DNA from: Chloroflexota bacterium | GTDB taxonomy: Bacteria; Chloroflexota; Dehalococcoidia; SM23-28-2; RBG-16-64-32 | Direction: 5' to 3' | Assembly: GCA_022574655.1 (NCBI GenBank) | Contig: JACZRQ010000010.1 | Location: forward strand, 1-40,942 | Length of the DNA stretch: 40,942 bases | Shown here: in pieces, positions 25,800-35,216 of the stretch | How the letters are laid out: each line of letters begins with the position of its first letter | Position numbering within the stretch: the stretch's first letter is position 1 | Program-made: the position numbers and the translations under genes | Notes under the pieces: model-generated | Told to the model about the DNA's origin: nothing | The model's database searches: none | Seen by the model: the letters and a program-made list of their open reading frames with translations, nothing else

Positions 25800-25958
25800 G
25801 TGCCACTCCTCTCGGTATGGGGTGCCGTTGGATGAGGCGTTGTGGCGGCACTCCATGGTCGCGTCCGCCGCGAGCGCATATATCTTCGCCGGAGCAACGG
25901 AGGAAATCAACGCCGTGAGAGTTCGCAGTAGGCTTATAGCCTCCGGTGGACTCGCGGA

Positions 25959-25964
25959 TATACT
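25959..25964 (+). promoter_or_regulatory. Candidate -10 element (TATACT) for CoxG-like gene
   Basis: TATACT ends 15 bases before the ATG at 25980, which would give a nearly leaderless mRNA. This agrees with the lack of a ribosome-binding site. No -35 is evident. Confidence 0.35.
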
Positions 25965-25979
25965 CTAGGTTTCAGAATC

Positions 25980-26561
25980 ATGGCTCTGATCATCAAAGAG
26001 ACGTTCGAGGTCGAGGCGCCGATGGAGGCGGTGTGGGCGTTCATGATGGACCCGCACGCGGTCGCGCGGTGTATGCCCGGCGCCGAGCTTGGCGAGGTCG
26101 TCGATGAGCGCACGTTCGAGGGGACAATCAAGGTGAAGGTCGGTGCGGTCACGACGAGCTACGCCGGGCGCGTTCAGTTCGTCGACATCGACGAGGCGGC
26201 TCGCCACGTCTCGATGACCGCCGAAGGTAAAGAGACCGGCGGCGGAACGGCTATAGGTACGATGTCCAGCCAGTTGACCACGCTGGACGACGGGCGCGTG
26301 CAGGTGGTCGCCGAGGCCAGCGTTGAGCTTACGGGACGCGTCGCGCAGGTAGGGCGGGGGCTGATCCAGGGAGTTTCGCACCAGCTGTTCTTGAAGTTCG
26401 TCGACTGCGCGAAGCAGCGACTGGAAGCGGAGGAAGGCAGCGCGCCGCTGGATGAGCCTGAGAACAGCGAGCCGGTGAACATCGTCCCCGTTGTTTTCCG
26501 TGCCATCGGGTCCGGGATCGTCAACTTCTTCCGGCGGCTGTTTCGCCGCTCCAGCGACTGA
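25980..26561 (+). CDS. CoxG-like SRPBCC domain protein
   Basis: A 193-residue protein with an N-terminal SRPBCC/CoxG domain: ETFEVEAPMEAVWAFMMD, then CMPGAELGE. About 150 residues are followed by an acidic linker and a short basic amphipathic tail (VNFFRRLFRRSSD) that could attach it to the membrane. CoxG family members help assemble or anchor CO-dehydrogenase-type molybdenum hydroxylases, but no cox genes lie in this window. It stands alone upstream of the ketone carboxylase operon. Confidence 0.8.
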   Translation: MALIIKETFEVEAPMEAVWAFMMDPHAVARCMPGAELGEVVDERTFEGTIKVKVGAVTTSYAGRVQFVDIDEAARHVSMTAEGKETGGGTAIGTMSSQLTTLDDGRVQVVAEASVELTGRVAQVGRGLIQGVSHQLFLKFVDCAKQRLEAEEGSAPLDEPENSEPVNIVPVVFRAIGSGIVNFFRRLFRRSSD

Positions 26562-26592
26562 CGTCGAGAACGCCCGGACTACGGCTCGTTTC

Positions 26593-26621
26593 TTGACTCG
26601 TGTTGGTGCGCGTGTTACATA
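26593..26621 (+). promoter_or_regulatory. Candidate promoter of ketone carboxylase operon
   Basis: TTGACT (26593-26598, 5/6 match) is followed after exactly 17 bases by TACATA (26616-26621, 3/6). The predicted start near 26628 gives a 70-base leader to ATG 26698. It is the only good -35-like box in the 136-base gap before the six-gene operon. Confidence 0.45.
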
Positions 26622-26697
26622 GGGAGCCGCATCTCAGCCGTAGGATGCCTTAGCGGGGAGCGATGGCAAGCCTTACGAGCGAATCAGGAGAATTTCA

Positions 26698-28842
26698 ATG
26701 AGTCGATATCTTGTGGCTTGTGACGCCGGTGGCACGATGACAGATGTCATAGTCGTCGACGAAGAGGGCCGTTTCGTAATCGGAAAAGCGGCCACTACTC
26801 CAGACGACGAGAGCGTTGGATTCATGGAGTCTTATGAGGACGGTTTGTCTTACTGGGACATCGACCTCTTGACCGATGGCAAGGAGATCAACGAGAACGC
26901 CGAGACCGCGATTTACACCGGCACCGGCATGCTCAACACGCTCCTCAACCTTTCGGGTCTGAAGACCGGTTTGCTGGTGACGCGAGGGTTCGAGGACATC
27001 ATCGTCCAGGGGCGCGGATCGCAGTCGTTCATCGGTTACGAGTGGTCCGAAATCACGCATATGCAGTACCGAAAGCACCGCGAGCCGCTGGTCCCGCGCC
27101 GCCTCACCCGCGGCGCCACGGAGCGTATCGATCTCTTCGGCCAAGCGGTCATCCCGCTGTACGAGCACGAAGTCGAGGCGGGAGTGCGGGAGCTGCTGGA
27201 AGAGGACATCGAGTCGCTTGCCATCGTCTTCCTGAACTCGTTTATCAATCCCGCTCATGAGGCCCAGGCGGCGGAGATCGCCCGCAAGGTGATGAAGGAG
27301 ACCGGGAAGACCATCCCGATCGTCATCTCACATGAGGTCGCGCCGCTGATCCGCGAGGTCTCGCGCGCCAACGCGACGGTGATCCAGGCGTACGCGACCG
27401 AGCCGGCACGAAAGCAGCTGCTCGCCGTCGAGGAGAAGCTGAAGGGCCTCGGTTACAAGCATTCCCTCAAGACCGTGCTGTGCTACGGCGGCGTCACGAA
27501 CATCCGCTACCCACGCCTGTTCGAGACCGTGATGTCGGGCCCGGTCGGGGGGGTCATGGGCGGCAAACACCTCAGCAAGACGATCGGCATCGAGAACATG
27601 GTCTGCTCGGACATGGGCGGCACCAGCTTCGACGCCGGTTGCATCACGTCCGGCGTCCTGCCGATCAACCGCGAGCCGCCGTTCATGCAGATGTACGTCA
27701 ACGTACCGATGATCGACATCCAGTCGATCGGCGCCGGTACGGGCACTTACATCCGGGTGGATCCGGACAGCCACCGCATCAAGCTCGGCCCGGACAGCGC
27801 GGGCGGCACACCCGGCCCCGTGTTCCAGGAGTCCGGAAACGAGGTACCGACGATCGGTGACTGTGACTTGCTTCTTGGGATCATCAACGAGGACTACTAC
27901 CTCGGCGGCCGCGTGCAGGTGAACAAAGAGAAGGCGCTCAGCGTCTTCAAGAAAGAAGTGGCGGATCCGCTGGGGCTCGACCCCTACGTCGCCGCCGAGC
28001 ACTGCGTGAACCTCGTCAACGTCATGATGCGCGAGCATCTGGTGCGAACGCTGATGCTCGGGTACGACATTCGCGACTACATTCTCATGGGATATGGCGG
28101 CGCCGGGCCGATGCACCTGGCGGGATATGCCAAGGACTACCCGTGGAAGGGCGTCGCGACCGTGCCTTACGCGGCGGCGTTCTCGGCCTGGGGCGGCGCT
28201 TGCATGGACTACGCTCACCGGCGGCACAAGAGCGTCTCCGCGATGGTCCCCCCCGGCGCGGACGACGAGACGAAGATGCAGACGGCGCAGATCGTGACGG
28301 GCGCCTGGGAGGAGCTGGAGAAGGGGCTGATGGACGAGCTGCTCTCCGAGGGGTTCAAGAAAGAGCAGATCACGCTCCGCCAGATCGCCTACCTCAAGTA
28401 CTACGGACAGTTGGACGACGTCGAGGTCGAGTCGCCGATCAGCCGCCTCGCTACGCCCGCGGACGTCGACACGCTCGTCGCTCGCTTCGAAGAGGTGTTT
28501 ACGACGATGTTCACGCTCGCTGGTAAGCCACCGCAGCCGACGTACCTGGTGAGCGAGGTCAGCGTGATCGCCCAGGTGGATACGCTGAAGCCGCTCGTGC
28601 GGCGCTACGAACTGCAGGACAAGTCGCCGAAGGCGGCCGAAAAGGGCACGCGTCAGGTCTTCGAGAACGGCAAGTGGCTGGAGGCGCAGCTCTACGAGAT
28701 GGACGAACTGAAACCGGGCAACGAGGTCAAAGGGCTGGCTGTCATCGAAGCGCCGTCCACGACGTTGTTCGTACCCAGCGGCCTCACGGCGAGGTTCGAC
28801 GAACATGAGATCATCTGGCTCGAGAAGGGAGGGAGCGAATGA
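26698..28842 (+). CDS. acxA: Acetone-carboxylase-type ketone carboxylase, beta (HyuA-like) subunit
   Basis: A 714-residue hydantoinase A/oxoprolinase-family protein, close to the length of acetone carboxylase beta (about 717). The ATP-binding signature DAGGTMTD is at the N-terminus. Later segments CSDMGGTSFD, SIGAGTGTYIRVDP and LGPDSAGG match acetone carboxylase rather than generic hydantoinases. In acetone carboxylase this subunit uses ATP to phosphorylate acetone and bicarbonate before C-C bond formation. AGGAG at 26686-26690 sets the start. It overlaps the next gene by 4 bases. The substrate could be acetone or a larger ketone, so acx naming is by homology of the set. Confidence 0.82.
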   Translation: MSRYLVACDAGGTMTDVIVVDEEGRFVIGKAATTPDDESVGFMESYEDGLSYWDIDLLTDGKEINENAETAIYTGTGMLNTLLNLSGLKTGLLVTRGFEDIIVQGRGSQSFIGYEWSEITHMQYRKHREPLVPRRLTRGATERIDLFGQAVIPLYEHEVEAGVRELLEEDIESLAIVFLNSFINPAHEAQAAEIARKVMKETGKTIPIVISHEVAPLIREVSRANATVIQAYATEPARKQLLAVEEKLKGLGYKHSLKTVLCYGGVTNIRYPRLFETVMSGPVGGVMGGKHLSKTIGIENMVCSDMGGTSFDAGCITSGVLPINREPPFMQMYVNVPMIDIQSIGAGTGTYIRVDPDSHRIKLGPDSAGGTPGPVFQESGNEVPTIGDCDLLLGIINEDYYLGGRVQVNKEKALSVFKKEVADPLGLDPYVAAEHCVNLVNVMMREHLVRTLMLGYDIRDYILMGYGGAGPMHLAGYAKDYPWKGVATVPYAAAFSAWGGACMDYAHRRHKSVSAMVPPGADDETKMQTAQIVTGAWEELEKGLMDELLSEGFKKEQITLRQIAYLKYYGQLDDVEVESPISRLATPADVDTLVARFEEVFTTMFTLAGKPPQPTYLVSEVSVIAQVDTLKPLVRRYELQDKSPKAAEKGTRQVFENGKWLEAQLYEMDELKPGNEVKGLAVIEAPSTTLFVPSGLTARFDEHEIIWLEKGGSE

Positions 28843-31046
28843 GCGCTCCTGCAATAGCTCAAGCGACGCCGATCAAGGATCTTCTCCTGAAAGAGGACAA
28901 GCTCTTCGAGGAGACGGGTCACCTGTTCGGGCTGGAGGACCTGGCACGAAAGGCAGAGGACCCGGGCAGTTACGAAGCGATCTGGCACATCCTCCTCAAC
29001 ATCTGCAACACGGCGTGGGCTGTTGGCTGCAAGGTGTCGTCTTCGGCGATCGCGGTTGAGGGCGGCGACGCGCTCTGGGGCCTCCATCTGCCGACCGGCG
29101 AGGCGATCGCCACGTCGCGCGGCATCACCGCCCACCCCGGCCTCCTTTCGCTTTTCATCCGTTCGTTGATCGAGAACGACTACGAGGCCGAGCCTGGCAT
29201 CAAGGCCGGCGACATCTTCGAGAACAACGACCCGCACTTCGGCGGCATCCACCCGGTGGACTTCGATACCGCGGTGCCGATCTTCTACGATGGCGAACTG
29301 GTTGCCTGGGCGTCCGGCGTCAGCCATGTGATGGACGCCGGCTACATCCTGCCGGGGTCGATCGGCTTCATGAACCCGGACTCGTTCGCCGACGGTATGC
29401 CCGTGACGATGGAGAGGATCGGCGAGAACGACAAGCTCTACCCCTGGTACGCGATGCGCGTTAAGTCGCGCACGCGTGTGCCAGATTTCGTGATGGGCGA
29501 CGCGCGAGGCCGCCTCGCTGGCTGTCTGACGGTCCGCGACAAGGTGATCGAGCTGATCGACAAGTACGGGCTCGACTACTTTAAGGACGTGGCCAAGGAG
29601 TACGTGGAGGACGGCCGCCGCTACGCGGTCGCGCGCGTCAAGAACCAGGCTGTGCCCGGCCGCTATCGCAAATCGAACTTCAAGGACCTGGCGATGAAGG
29701 GCAAGCGGGTGATCATGCCGCAGCAGGACATCGACTGTATGTTCAACCTGCCGTTGCAGGTGGACATTGACGTCGATGCGAAGGTCAACTTCTCCCTGAA
29801 GGGGGCGAGCAGCTGGGTGCCGTTCGGACAAAACATCACCCCTCCCGCCATAATCTCGGCGCTGCTCAACGCCTACTCGCACATCGTGGGCTTCGACATG
29901 TTCAACTGGGGCGCCGTCGCGGCGTGGCATCTCGACGACCCGCCGGCCGGTTCATGGGCGAACCCGTATCCGGTGAACTACTTCGCTTCCTCCGGTGTGG
30001 CCTGGGCGCCCGCCGTCATGTGGATGAGTTCCCTATACGAGACGTTCGGCCGCGCCTACTACACTCGCGGCTACATCGAAGAGGTCGCGGCCGGCGCCGG
30101 GACGACGATGACGGCCGAGTTCTCCGGCATCAACCAGTACGGCATGTACACCGCCGGTCTCACGCTGGAGCAGGCGAGCAACGGCGCGCCCGCACGCGGT
30201 ATGGCCGATGGCGAGAACAGCGCTTGGTGCATCTACACCCCGAACGCGGACTTTGGCAACGCCGAGGTCACGGAGTTGTACTACCCGATCATCTACCTGG
30301 GACGCGAGGTTGAGCCCGACTCCGGCGGATACGGTACGTTCCGCGGCGGTCTCGGTCACACGGCTGTTTGGATGATCAAGAACACGCCGGGCATCGAGTA
30401 CTCCTGCGGCTGCGCCGGAATGCGCAGCAAGGTCGTTGGCAACCACGGGATGTTCGGCGCGTACCCGGCGTGGCCGGACCGTCCCAGCTACGCCAGCGGC
30501 ACGAACGTCAAGGAGCTGATCGATGCGAAGAAGCCGTTGGTGCACCGTCGGGGCGACCCCGAAAAGCCGAACATGGAGCTGGCTATCAAGGCGGACCTGA
30601 TGGAATCGAACGTGATCGCGCCGTTCGTCACGCCGCAGCAGTTGCACGAGTACGACCTGATAATGCACCCGATCTCCGGCGCGCAGGCGCTCGGCGACCC
30701 GATCGAGCGCGATCCGGCGGAGGTGCAGGCCGACCTCGAACGCGGATGGACACGCGAACGGATTGCGTCGGACATCTACGGCGTCGTCGCTACGAGCAAT
30801 GGGAAGTCGGAATGGACCGTCGATGAGGCGGCCACTGAAGCGAAGCGGCAAGAGATTCGTGACGCGCGCAAGGCTCGCGGCGTCCCGTTCCGAGAGTGGT
30901 GGGAGGCGGAGCGCAAGCGGGTCGAGGCCAAAGAAGGGATGGCGACAGCCGTAACGGACATGTGGCGCAGCTCCATGGAGCTGTCGCCTGACTACGGTGA
31001 GGAGCTCAAGGCGTTCTGGCAGTTGCCGGACGACTTCACCTTCTAG
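28839..31046 (+). CDS. acxB: Acetone-carboxylase-type ketone carboxylase, alpha (HyuB-like) subunit
   Basis: A 735-residue HyuB-family protein, slightly shorter than the acetone carboxylase alpha subunit (about 776). The manganese ligands of acetone carboxylase (His-x-x-Asp, then His 22 residues later) are conserved as His138, Asp141 and His163 in GIHPVD and GVSHVMD. The C-terminus WQLPDDFTF also matches that family's end. This subunit joins the phosphorylated ketone and CO2. The start overlaps the beta-subunit stop. Conservation of the metal triad argues for a working carboxylase and against a hydantoinase. Substrate range is unknown. Confidence 0.83.
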   Translation: MSAPAIAQATPIKDLLLKEDKLFEETGHLFGLEDLARKAEDPGSYEAIWHILLNICNTAWAVGCKVSSSAIAVEGGDALWGLHLPTGEAIATSRGITAHPGLLSLFIRSLIENDYEAEPGIKAGDIFENNDPHFGGIHPVDFDTAVPIFYDGELVAWASGVSHVMDAGYILPGSIGFMNPDSFADGMPVTMERIGENDKLYPWYAMRVKSRTRVPDFVMGDARGRLAGCLTVRDKVIELIDKYGLDYFKDVAKEYVEDGRRYAVARVKNQAVPGRYRKSNFKDLAMKGKRVIMPQQDIDCMFNLPLQVDIDVDAKVNFSLKGASSWVPFGQNITPPAIISALLNAYSHIVGFDMFNWGAVAAWHLDDPPAGSWANPYPVNYFASSGVAWAPAVMWMSSLYETFGRAYYTRGYIEEVAAGAGTTMTAEFSGINQYGMYTAGLTLEQASNGAPARGMADGENSAWCIYTPNADFGNAEVTELYYPIIYLGREVEPDSGGYGTFRGGLGHTAVWMIKNTPGIEYSCGCAGMRSKVVGNHGMFGAYPAWPDRPSYASGTNVKELIDAKKPLVHRRGDPEKPNMELAIKADLMESNVIAPFVTPQQLHEYDLIMHPISGAQALGDPIERDPAEVQADLERGWTRERIASDIYGVVATSNGKSEWTVDEAATEAKRQEIRDARKARGVPFREWWEAERKRVEAKEGMATAVTDMWRSSMELSPDYGEELKAFWQLPDDFTF

Positions 31047-31075
31047 CCGCCCCGAGGATTAATCAGGAGTAGACG

Positions 31076-31615
31076 ATGCCCGAATACGACATCTCCGAAA
31101 TCGAAAGACTGATCGACGGCAAGCTCCCGTGGACACGCGTCCAGGAGATCATGAAGGCCGCGAAGGACAGCGACCGCTTCCAGAAGTGGGTGCAGATCCT
31201 GCAGTCCCGCGTGTCGTGGAACGAGCAGATCCTGCTCCCCCTGACAACGAACCTTTTCATCGTTCAGCAGGGTGACGACCGCGTCGTGAAGTGTCGGTGC
31301 GGCCAAAACTTCGGCGACTACCGCGTCAACTGGAAGCTGAACGCCCTCATCTACGTCCGCGACGACGCCGAGAAGTTGAACGAGGTCTACCGCGGTCGTG
31401 AGCAGCCCGATTCCGAGTGGACCCAGATTCGTGAGTACTACTGCCCCGGCTGCGGCTCGCAGCTGGAGGTCGAGGGCGTCCCGCGCGGCACGCCCCCCGA
31501 CTTCGAGTTCTTGCCGGACCTCGACACGTTCTACCGAGAGTGGCTCAAGAAGCCGCTCCCGAACGAGGTCGAGTTCACGGACAAGACTCTCGACGTCGTT
31601 CGCGAGTGGGCCTAA
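31076..31615 (+). CDS. acxC: Acetone carboxylase gamma subunit family protein
   Basis: A 179-residue member of the acetone carboxylase gamma family (about 168 residues in the known enzyme). Two cysteine pairs, CRCG and CPGCG, about 44 residues apart, are the likely structural zinc site. Its presence directly after the alpha subunit completes the beta-alpha-gamma order of acxABC and separates this operon from hydantoinase operons, which lack a gamma subunit. AGGAG at 31065-31069 sets the start. Acetophenone carboxylase also has a related zinc subunit, so an aromatic or cyclic ketone is possible. Confidence 0.85.
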   Translation: MPEYDISEIERLIDGKLPWTRVQEIMKAAKDSDRFQKWVQILQSRVSWNEQILLPLTTNLFIVQQGDDRVVKCRCGQNFGDYRVNWKLNALIYVRDDAEKLNEVYRGREQPDSEWTQIREYYCPGCGSQLEVEGVPRGTPPDFEFLPDLDTFYREWLKKPLPNEVEFTDKTLDVVREWA

Positions 31616-31651
31616 TCCGACCGCTCGCTGTGTGACGCGGGTGCTATCGAG

Positions 31652-32797
31652 ATGACATCGGCTCTCGACGGCCTGATCGTCATCGACGCGACAAGCGAGT
31701 TCTTCTCGTCCCTTGGCGTGGCGCTGCTGGCGGACTTTGGCGCGGACGTCATTCGTATCGATAACGGCGAAAGACGGCTTTCCGCCGACTACCACGATCG
31801 CCTGGCGAACCGTAACAAGCGAAGCGTCAGCCTTGACCTTGGGTTGGACGCGGGTCGTGCGGCACTTCGCGACATGGTCGCTAAGTCGGACGTCTTCGTC
31901 ACCGACGCCGGGCTGAGCACGCTCGCCGAGCGAGGTCTCGACTACGCCACGCTGTCCGCTGCCGAGCCTGATCTGATCTATGCGCGAGCGTCCGGCTTTG
32001 GTCCGAAGGGGCCAGACAACGATCTGCCTCCGCTGGATGAGCTTGCGGCAGCGCGGACGGGAATGATGCCGATCCTTCCGCAGCCCGGCCAGCCGCCCGT
32101 CTATCCTCAGATCGGCGGCATGTACACGGCGGTCATGCTCGCGTTCGGCGTGATGACGGCGCTGCACCACCGCGAAGAGACGGGCGAAGGTCAGGAAGTG
32201 GACGTCTCGCTGCTGGCGGGCAACATGTACGGCGCCAGCCTCGATCTGCAGGCCTACCTCGCGATCGGTGGCGAGCGCTTCCTGCACCCCGTCTCGCGCA
32301 TGGATGCCGGCAACCCAATGAGCGGTACGCTCTACATGACGAGCGATGGATTGTGGGTGACGCTGACGATGCCTGACACCGACCGCTGGTGGCCGGATCT
32401 ATCAGAGATCGTTGGGCTGGGCGTTGGCGACTCCCGCTTCAACTCTCATGAGCTGCGCTGCGAGGTGAACCGCCTCGAACTGATCGATGAGCTGGCGAAG
32501 GCGTTCGAACGAGAGCCTGCGGACCACTGGCGCAAGACCTTCACGGAGCGGCAGATGTCCGCCGACATCATCGAGCGCTACGACTTCCCCGTACAGGATA
32601 AGCAGGCGTACGACAACCGCTACATTCTCGAAGCAGACGGCGGTGCGCCGAAGACCCTCGGCTTCCCGATCTTCATGGCTGAAACGCCGGCCGAGATGAA
32701 GCGTGCCGCCCCGAGAATCGGGGAGCACACCGACGAGGTGCTGAGCGATCTCCTGGGCTTGACCGAGGATCAGATCGCAGAGGCGGCGAGGTCGTAG
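31652..32797 (+). CDS. CaiB/BaiF family III CoA-transferase homologue lacking the catalytic Asp
   Basis: A 381-residue family III CoA-transferase fold (LLADFGADVIRID; TGEGQEVDVSLL). Aligning GVMTAL with the two following paralogues puts Gly156 where they have Asp171 and Asp169, the residue that carries the CoA-mixed anhydride in formyl-CoA transferase. A standard transferase mechanism is therefore unlikely. It may be the non-catalytic partner of a heteromeric enzyme, or bind acyl-CoA for the carboxylase. It starts 36 bases after the gamma-subunit gene with a weak ribosome site and ends 2 bases before the next start, so it is co-transcribed. Confidence 0.85.
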   Translation: MTSALDGLIVIDATSEFFSSLGVALLADFGADVIRIDNGERRLSADYHDRLANRNKRSVSLDLGLDAGRAALRDMVAKSDVFVTDAGLSTLAERGLDYATLSAAEPDLIYARASGFGPKGPDNDLPPLDELAAARTGMMPILPQPGQPPVYPQIGGMYTAVMLAFGVMTALHHREETGEGQEVDVSLLAGNMYGASLDLQAYLAIGGERFLHPVSRMDAGNPMSGTLYMTSDGLWVTLTMPDTDRWWPDLSEIVGLGVGDSRFNSHELRCEVNRLELIDELAKAFEREPADHWRKTFTERQMSADIIERYDFPVQDKQAYDNRYILEADGGAPKTLGFPIFMAETPAEMKRAAPRIGEHTDEVLSDLLGLTEDQIAEAARS

Positions 32798-32799
32798 CG

Positions 32800-34008
32800 A
32801 TGGCGAAGGCACTCGACGGCATCCGTGTGATCGATCTGACCGTTTGGTTCCAGGGGCCGGTCGCCGGTCAACACCTCGCGGACTTCGGCGCCGAGGTCAT
32901 CCACGTCGAGCGTCCGCACGGAGGCGACTTCGGGCGCGGTGTGCGTACGATTAAGGCGCTTCCGGTCGGCGACTGGAACCAGTACTTTCTCGTCATCAAC
33001 CGCAACAAGAAGAGTATGGCGATCAACCTCAAGCAGCCGTCCGGTCAGGAGATACTGCACAAGCTCGTCGCGGAGTCCGACGTCTTCCTCTCGAACCTCA
33101 GCGCGGACAACCTCGCGAGTTGGCACCTCACGTACGACGAGCTGAAGGTGATCAATCCGGGTCTCGTCTACGCGATGTCCACCGGCTACGGTCCGCATGG
33201 CACGATCGACAAGCCGTCGTTCGACATGACGGTGCAGGCGTTGACGGGCTTGATGAGCCGGATCGGAGAGCCCGGCCAGCCGCCGATCTACCTCGGCATG
33301 GGCTCCGGCGACGCGATCGGTGGGCTGATGGCCGCGTACGGCATCCTGCTGGCGCTGCACAACCGCCGTCGCACGGGCAAGGGCCAGTACATTGACGCTT
33401 CGCTGTACGGCGCACAGCTCTTCTTGGCGGCCCCGACGCTGTCGGGGTACCTCGCCGGCGAAGAGCGGTTCGCGCGCCAGCAGTCGCGGAAGTCGCCCGA
33501 CAATCCGCTGTCGAACGTCTACGAGACGAGCGATGGCTGGATTTTCCTTTGCATGCCGAACGACGACGCGAGCTGGCGCACGCTCTGCGGGAGCTTCGAT
33601 GACGAGGACATCGCGGCCGACGCTCGCTTCGACACGGCCGGCAAACGCGGCGAGAACGTGGAGGCGCTGGTCGAGGCGCTCGATGGCATCATCGAGCAGC
33701 GCACAACTGACGAATGGATGGAGCGCTGGCGGCCACTCGGGATCGTCGCCAGTCCGATCAATAATCTGCGGGATTTGGAGGGCGACCCCCAGGCGTGGGA
33801 GAACGAGTACCTCGTCGAGACGTACTGCGAGGAGGTCCAGCGAAACGTCAACGTTCGCGGTCTCCCGGTCACATTGAGCAAGACTCCCGGCGTGGTCGAG
33901 ACTCTCGGGCCTGAACTGGGACAGCACACGGAACAGATCCTCGTCGACACGCTCGGCTACACGTGGGAGCAGGTCGGTGAACTGAAAGAAGAAGGAGCGA
34001 TCCTGTGA
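32800..34008 (+). CDS. CaiB/BaiF family III CoA-transferase
   Basis: A 402-residue family III CoA-transferase with the catalytic Asp171 in GSGDAIGG, followed by AAYGILLALHNRRRTGKGQYID, the typical signature. It would move CoA from a donor thioester such as succinyl-CoA to a carboxylic acid, here plausibly the beta-keto acid made by the upstream carboxylase. It starts 2 bases after the previous gene and its TGA overlaps the next GTG start. The three tandem paralogues share only moderate similarity, so they are not a recent triplication. Confidence 0.9.
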   Translation: MAKALDGIRVIDLTVWFQGPVAGQHLADFGAEVIHVERPHGGDFGRGVRTIKALPVGDWNQYFLVINRNKKSMAINLKQPSGQEILHKLVAESDVFLSNLSADNLASWHLTYDELKVINPGLVYAMSTGYGPHGTIDKPSFDMTVQALTGLMSRIGEPGQPPIYLGMGSGDAIGGLMAAYGILLALHNRRRTGKGQYIDASLYGAQLFLAAPTLSGYLAGEERFARQQSRKSPDNPLSNVYETSDGWIFLCMPNDDASWRTLCGSFDDEDIAADARFDTAGKRGENVEALVEALDGIIEQRTTDEWMERWRPLGIVASPINNLRDLEGDPQAWENEYLVETYCEEVQRNVNVRGLPVTLSKTPGVVETLGPELGQHTEQILVDTLGYTWEQVGELKEEGAIL

Positions 34009-35216
34009 CGAACTCCGGCCCGCTTGAAGGCATACGCGTCCTCGACCTCGCGACGATGCTCGCTGGGCCGTACGGCGCGACCTACCTCGGTGACCTCGGC
34101 GCGGACGTCATCAAGCTCGAGTCGCCGTACGGCGACGACACCCGTCATCTGGGGCCGGGGCGCGACGGTGAGTGTGGCAACTTCCTCAGCCTGAACCGGA
34201 ACAAGCGTGGCATCGTCCTCGACCTCACGAAGCCGGAGTCGGCGCCTGTGTTCGAGCGTCTGGTGAAGACGGCCGACGTGCTCATCACCAACGTGCGCGA
34301 GCCCGCGATGTCTCGTCTCGGCATCAGCTACGAGCAGGTGAAGGCGCACCGCCCGGACATCATCTGGGCCGGGGTTACGGCCTTCGGGAGAGACGGTCCC
34401 TACGCCGGGCGGCCCGGGATCGACTTTCTCGCGCAGGGTTACGCCGGCCTCGTCTCGCTGATGGGCGATCCGGAGAATAAGCCTACTCGCGTGACCGTAC
34501 CGATGGTGGACATCATGACCTCGCTGCTGGTCGCCTCCGGTGTACTGGCGGCGCTGCACGAGCGGACGAAGAGTGGTCGGGGTCAGCGTATCGACGTCTC
34601 GTTGCTCGATGCGCTCGTGCACGCGCAGTGTACGGGGCTCGGCAACTATTTCCTCACCGGCTGGGTGACACCGCGGGTGGGTAACGGCAGCCCCTACTTC
34701 GCCCCCTCAGGCGTCTACGAGTGCGCGGACGGGCAGATGATCTGTCTTACCTGTCCCACGGAGAAGTTCTTCGTCAACCTCTGTGCTGCGTTTGGCGTCG
34801 GCTGGGTCGAGGAAGAGCGATTCGCGACTGCAGAGATCCGCCTCGAACACAAGGAAGAGCTGGAGGCGCTGATCGAGGACCAGTGCAAGCGGGCGCCTCG
34901 CGACGAACTGATGACGAAACTTATCGACGCAGATGTCATGGCAGCCCCGATGAATCAGCTTCCGGATGCCGCCAACGATCCCCAGATCCACCACAACGGC
35001 ATGATCACGAAGACCGAGCACGCCAAGCTCGGCGAGATCAGCGTCACGGGTGTCCCGGTCCACCTCGAACGGACGCCCGGCAGCGTGCGGCGCGGGCCGC
35101 CGATGCTCGGCCAGCACACCCGCGAGCTGTTGTCGGAGCTTGGCTACTCCGACGACGAAGCCGAGGCGCTCCACCGTGGCGAAGCGGTGATTTCGGCGGA
35201 TTTCGATCAGCCTTAG
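34005..35216 (+). CDS. CaiB/BaiF family III CoA-transferase
   Basis: A 403-residue family III CoA-transferase. The catalytic Asp169 lies in VPMVDIMTSLL, followed by SGVLAALHERTKSGRGQRIDVSLLD. It starts with GTG inside the stop of the preceding paralogue (GTGA). It is the last gene of the 8.5-kb operon and its stop overlaps that of the convergent FAD dehydrogenase gene at 35213. It probably activates an acid formed in the same pathway. Donor and acceptor are unknown. Confidence 0.9.
   Translation: MTNSGPLEGIRVLDLATMLAGPYGATYLGDLGADVIKLESPYGDDTRHLGPGRDGECGNFLSLNRNKRGIVLDLTKPESAPVFERLVKTADVLITNVREPAMSRLGISYEQVKAHRPDIIWAGVTAFGRDGPYAGRPGIDFLAQGYAGLVSLMGDPENKPTRVTVPMVDIMTSLLVASGVLAALHERTKSGRGQRIDVSLLDALVHAQCTGLGNYFLTGWVTPRVGNGSPYFAPSGVYECADGQMICLTCPTEKFFVNLCAAFGVGWVEEERFATAEIRLEHKEELEALIEDQCKRAPRDELMTKLIDADVMAAPMNQLPDAANDPQIHHNGMITKTEHAKLGEISVTGVPVHLERTPGSVRRGPPMLGQHTRELLSELGYSDDEAEALHRGEAVISADFDQP

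Noticed and set aside
27328-28854. 508-codon open frame antisense to the carboxylase beta subunit
   Set aside because: A high-GC shadow frame: Arg/His/Val/Asp-rich, no domain, and the sense gene is clearly conserved.
28692-32287. Long antisense frames (412, 272 and 414 codons) opposite the carboxylase alpha and gamma subunits and first CoA-transferase
   Set aside because: Same low-complexity antisense composition; sense genes have clear motifs and ribosome sites.
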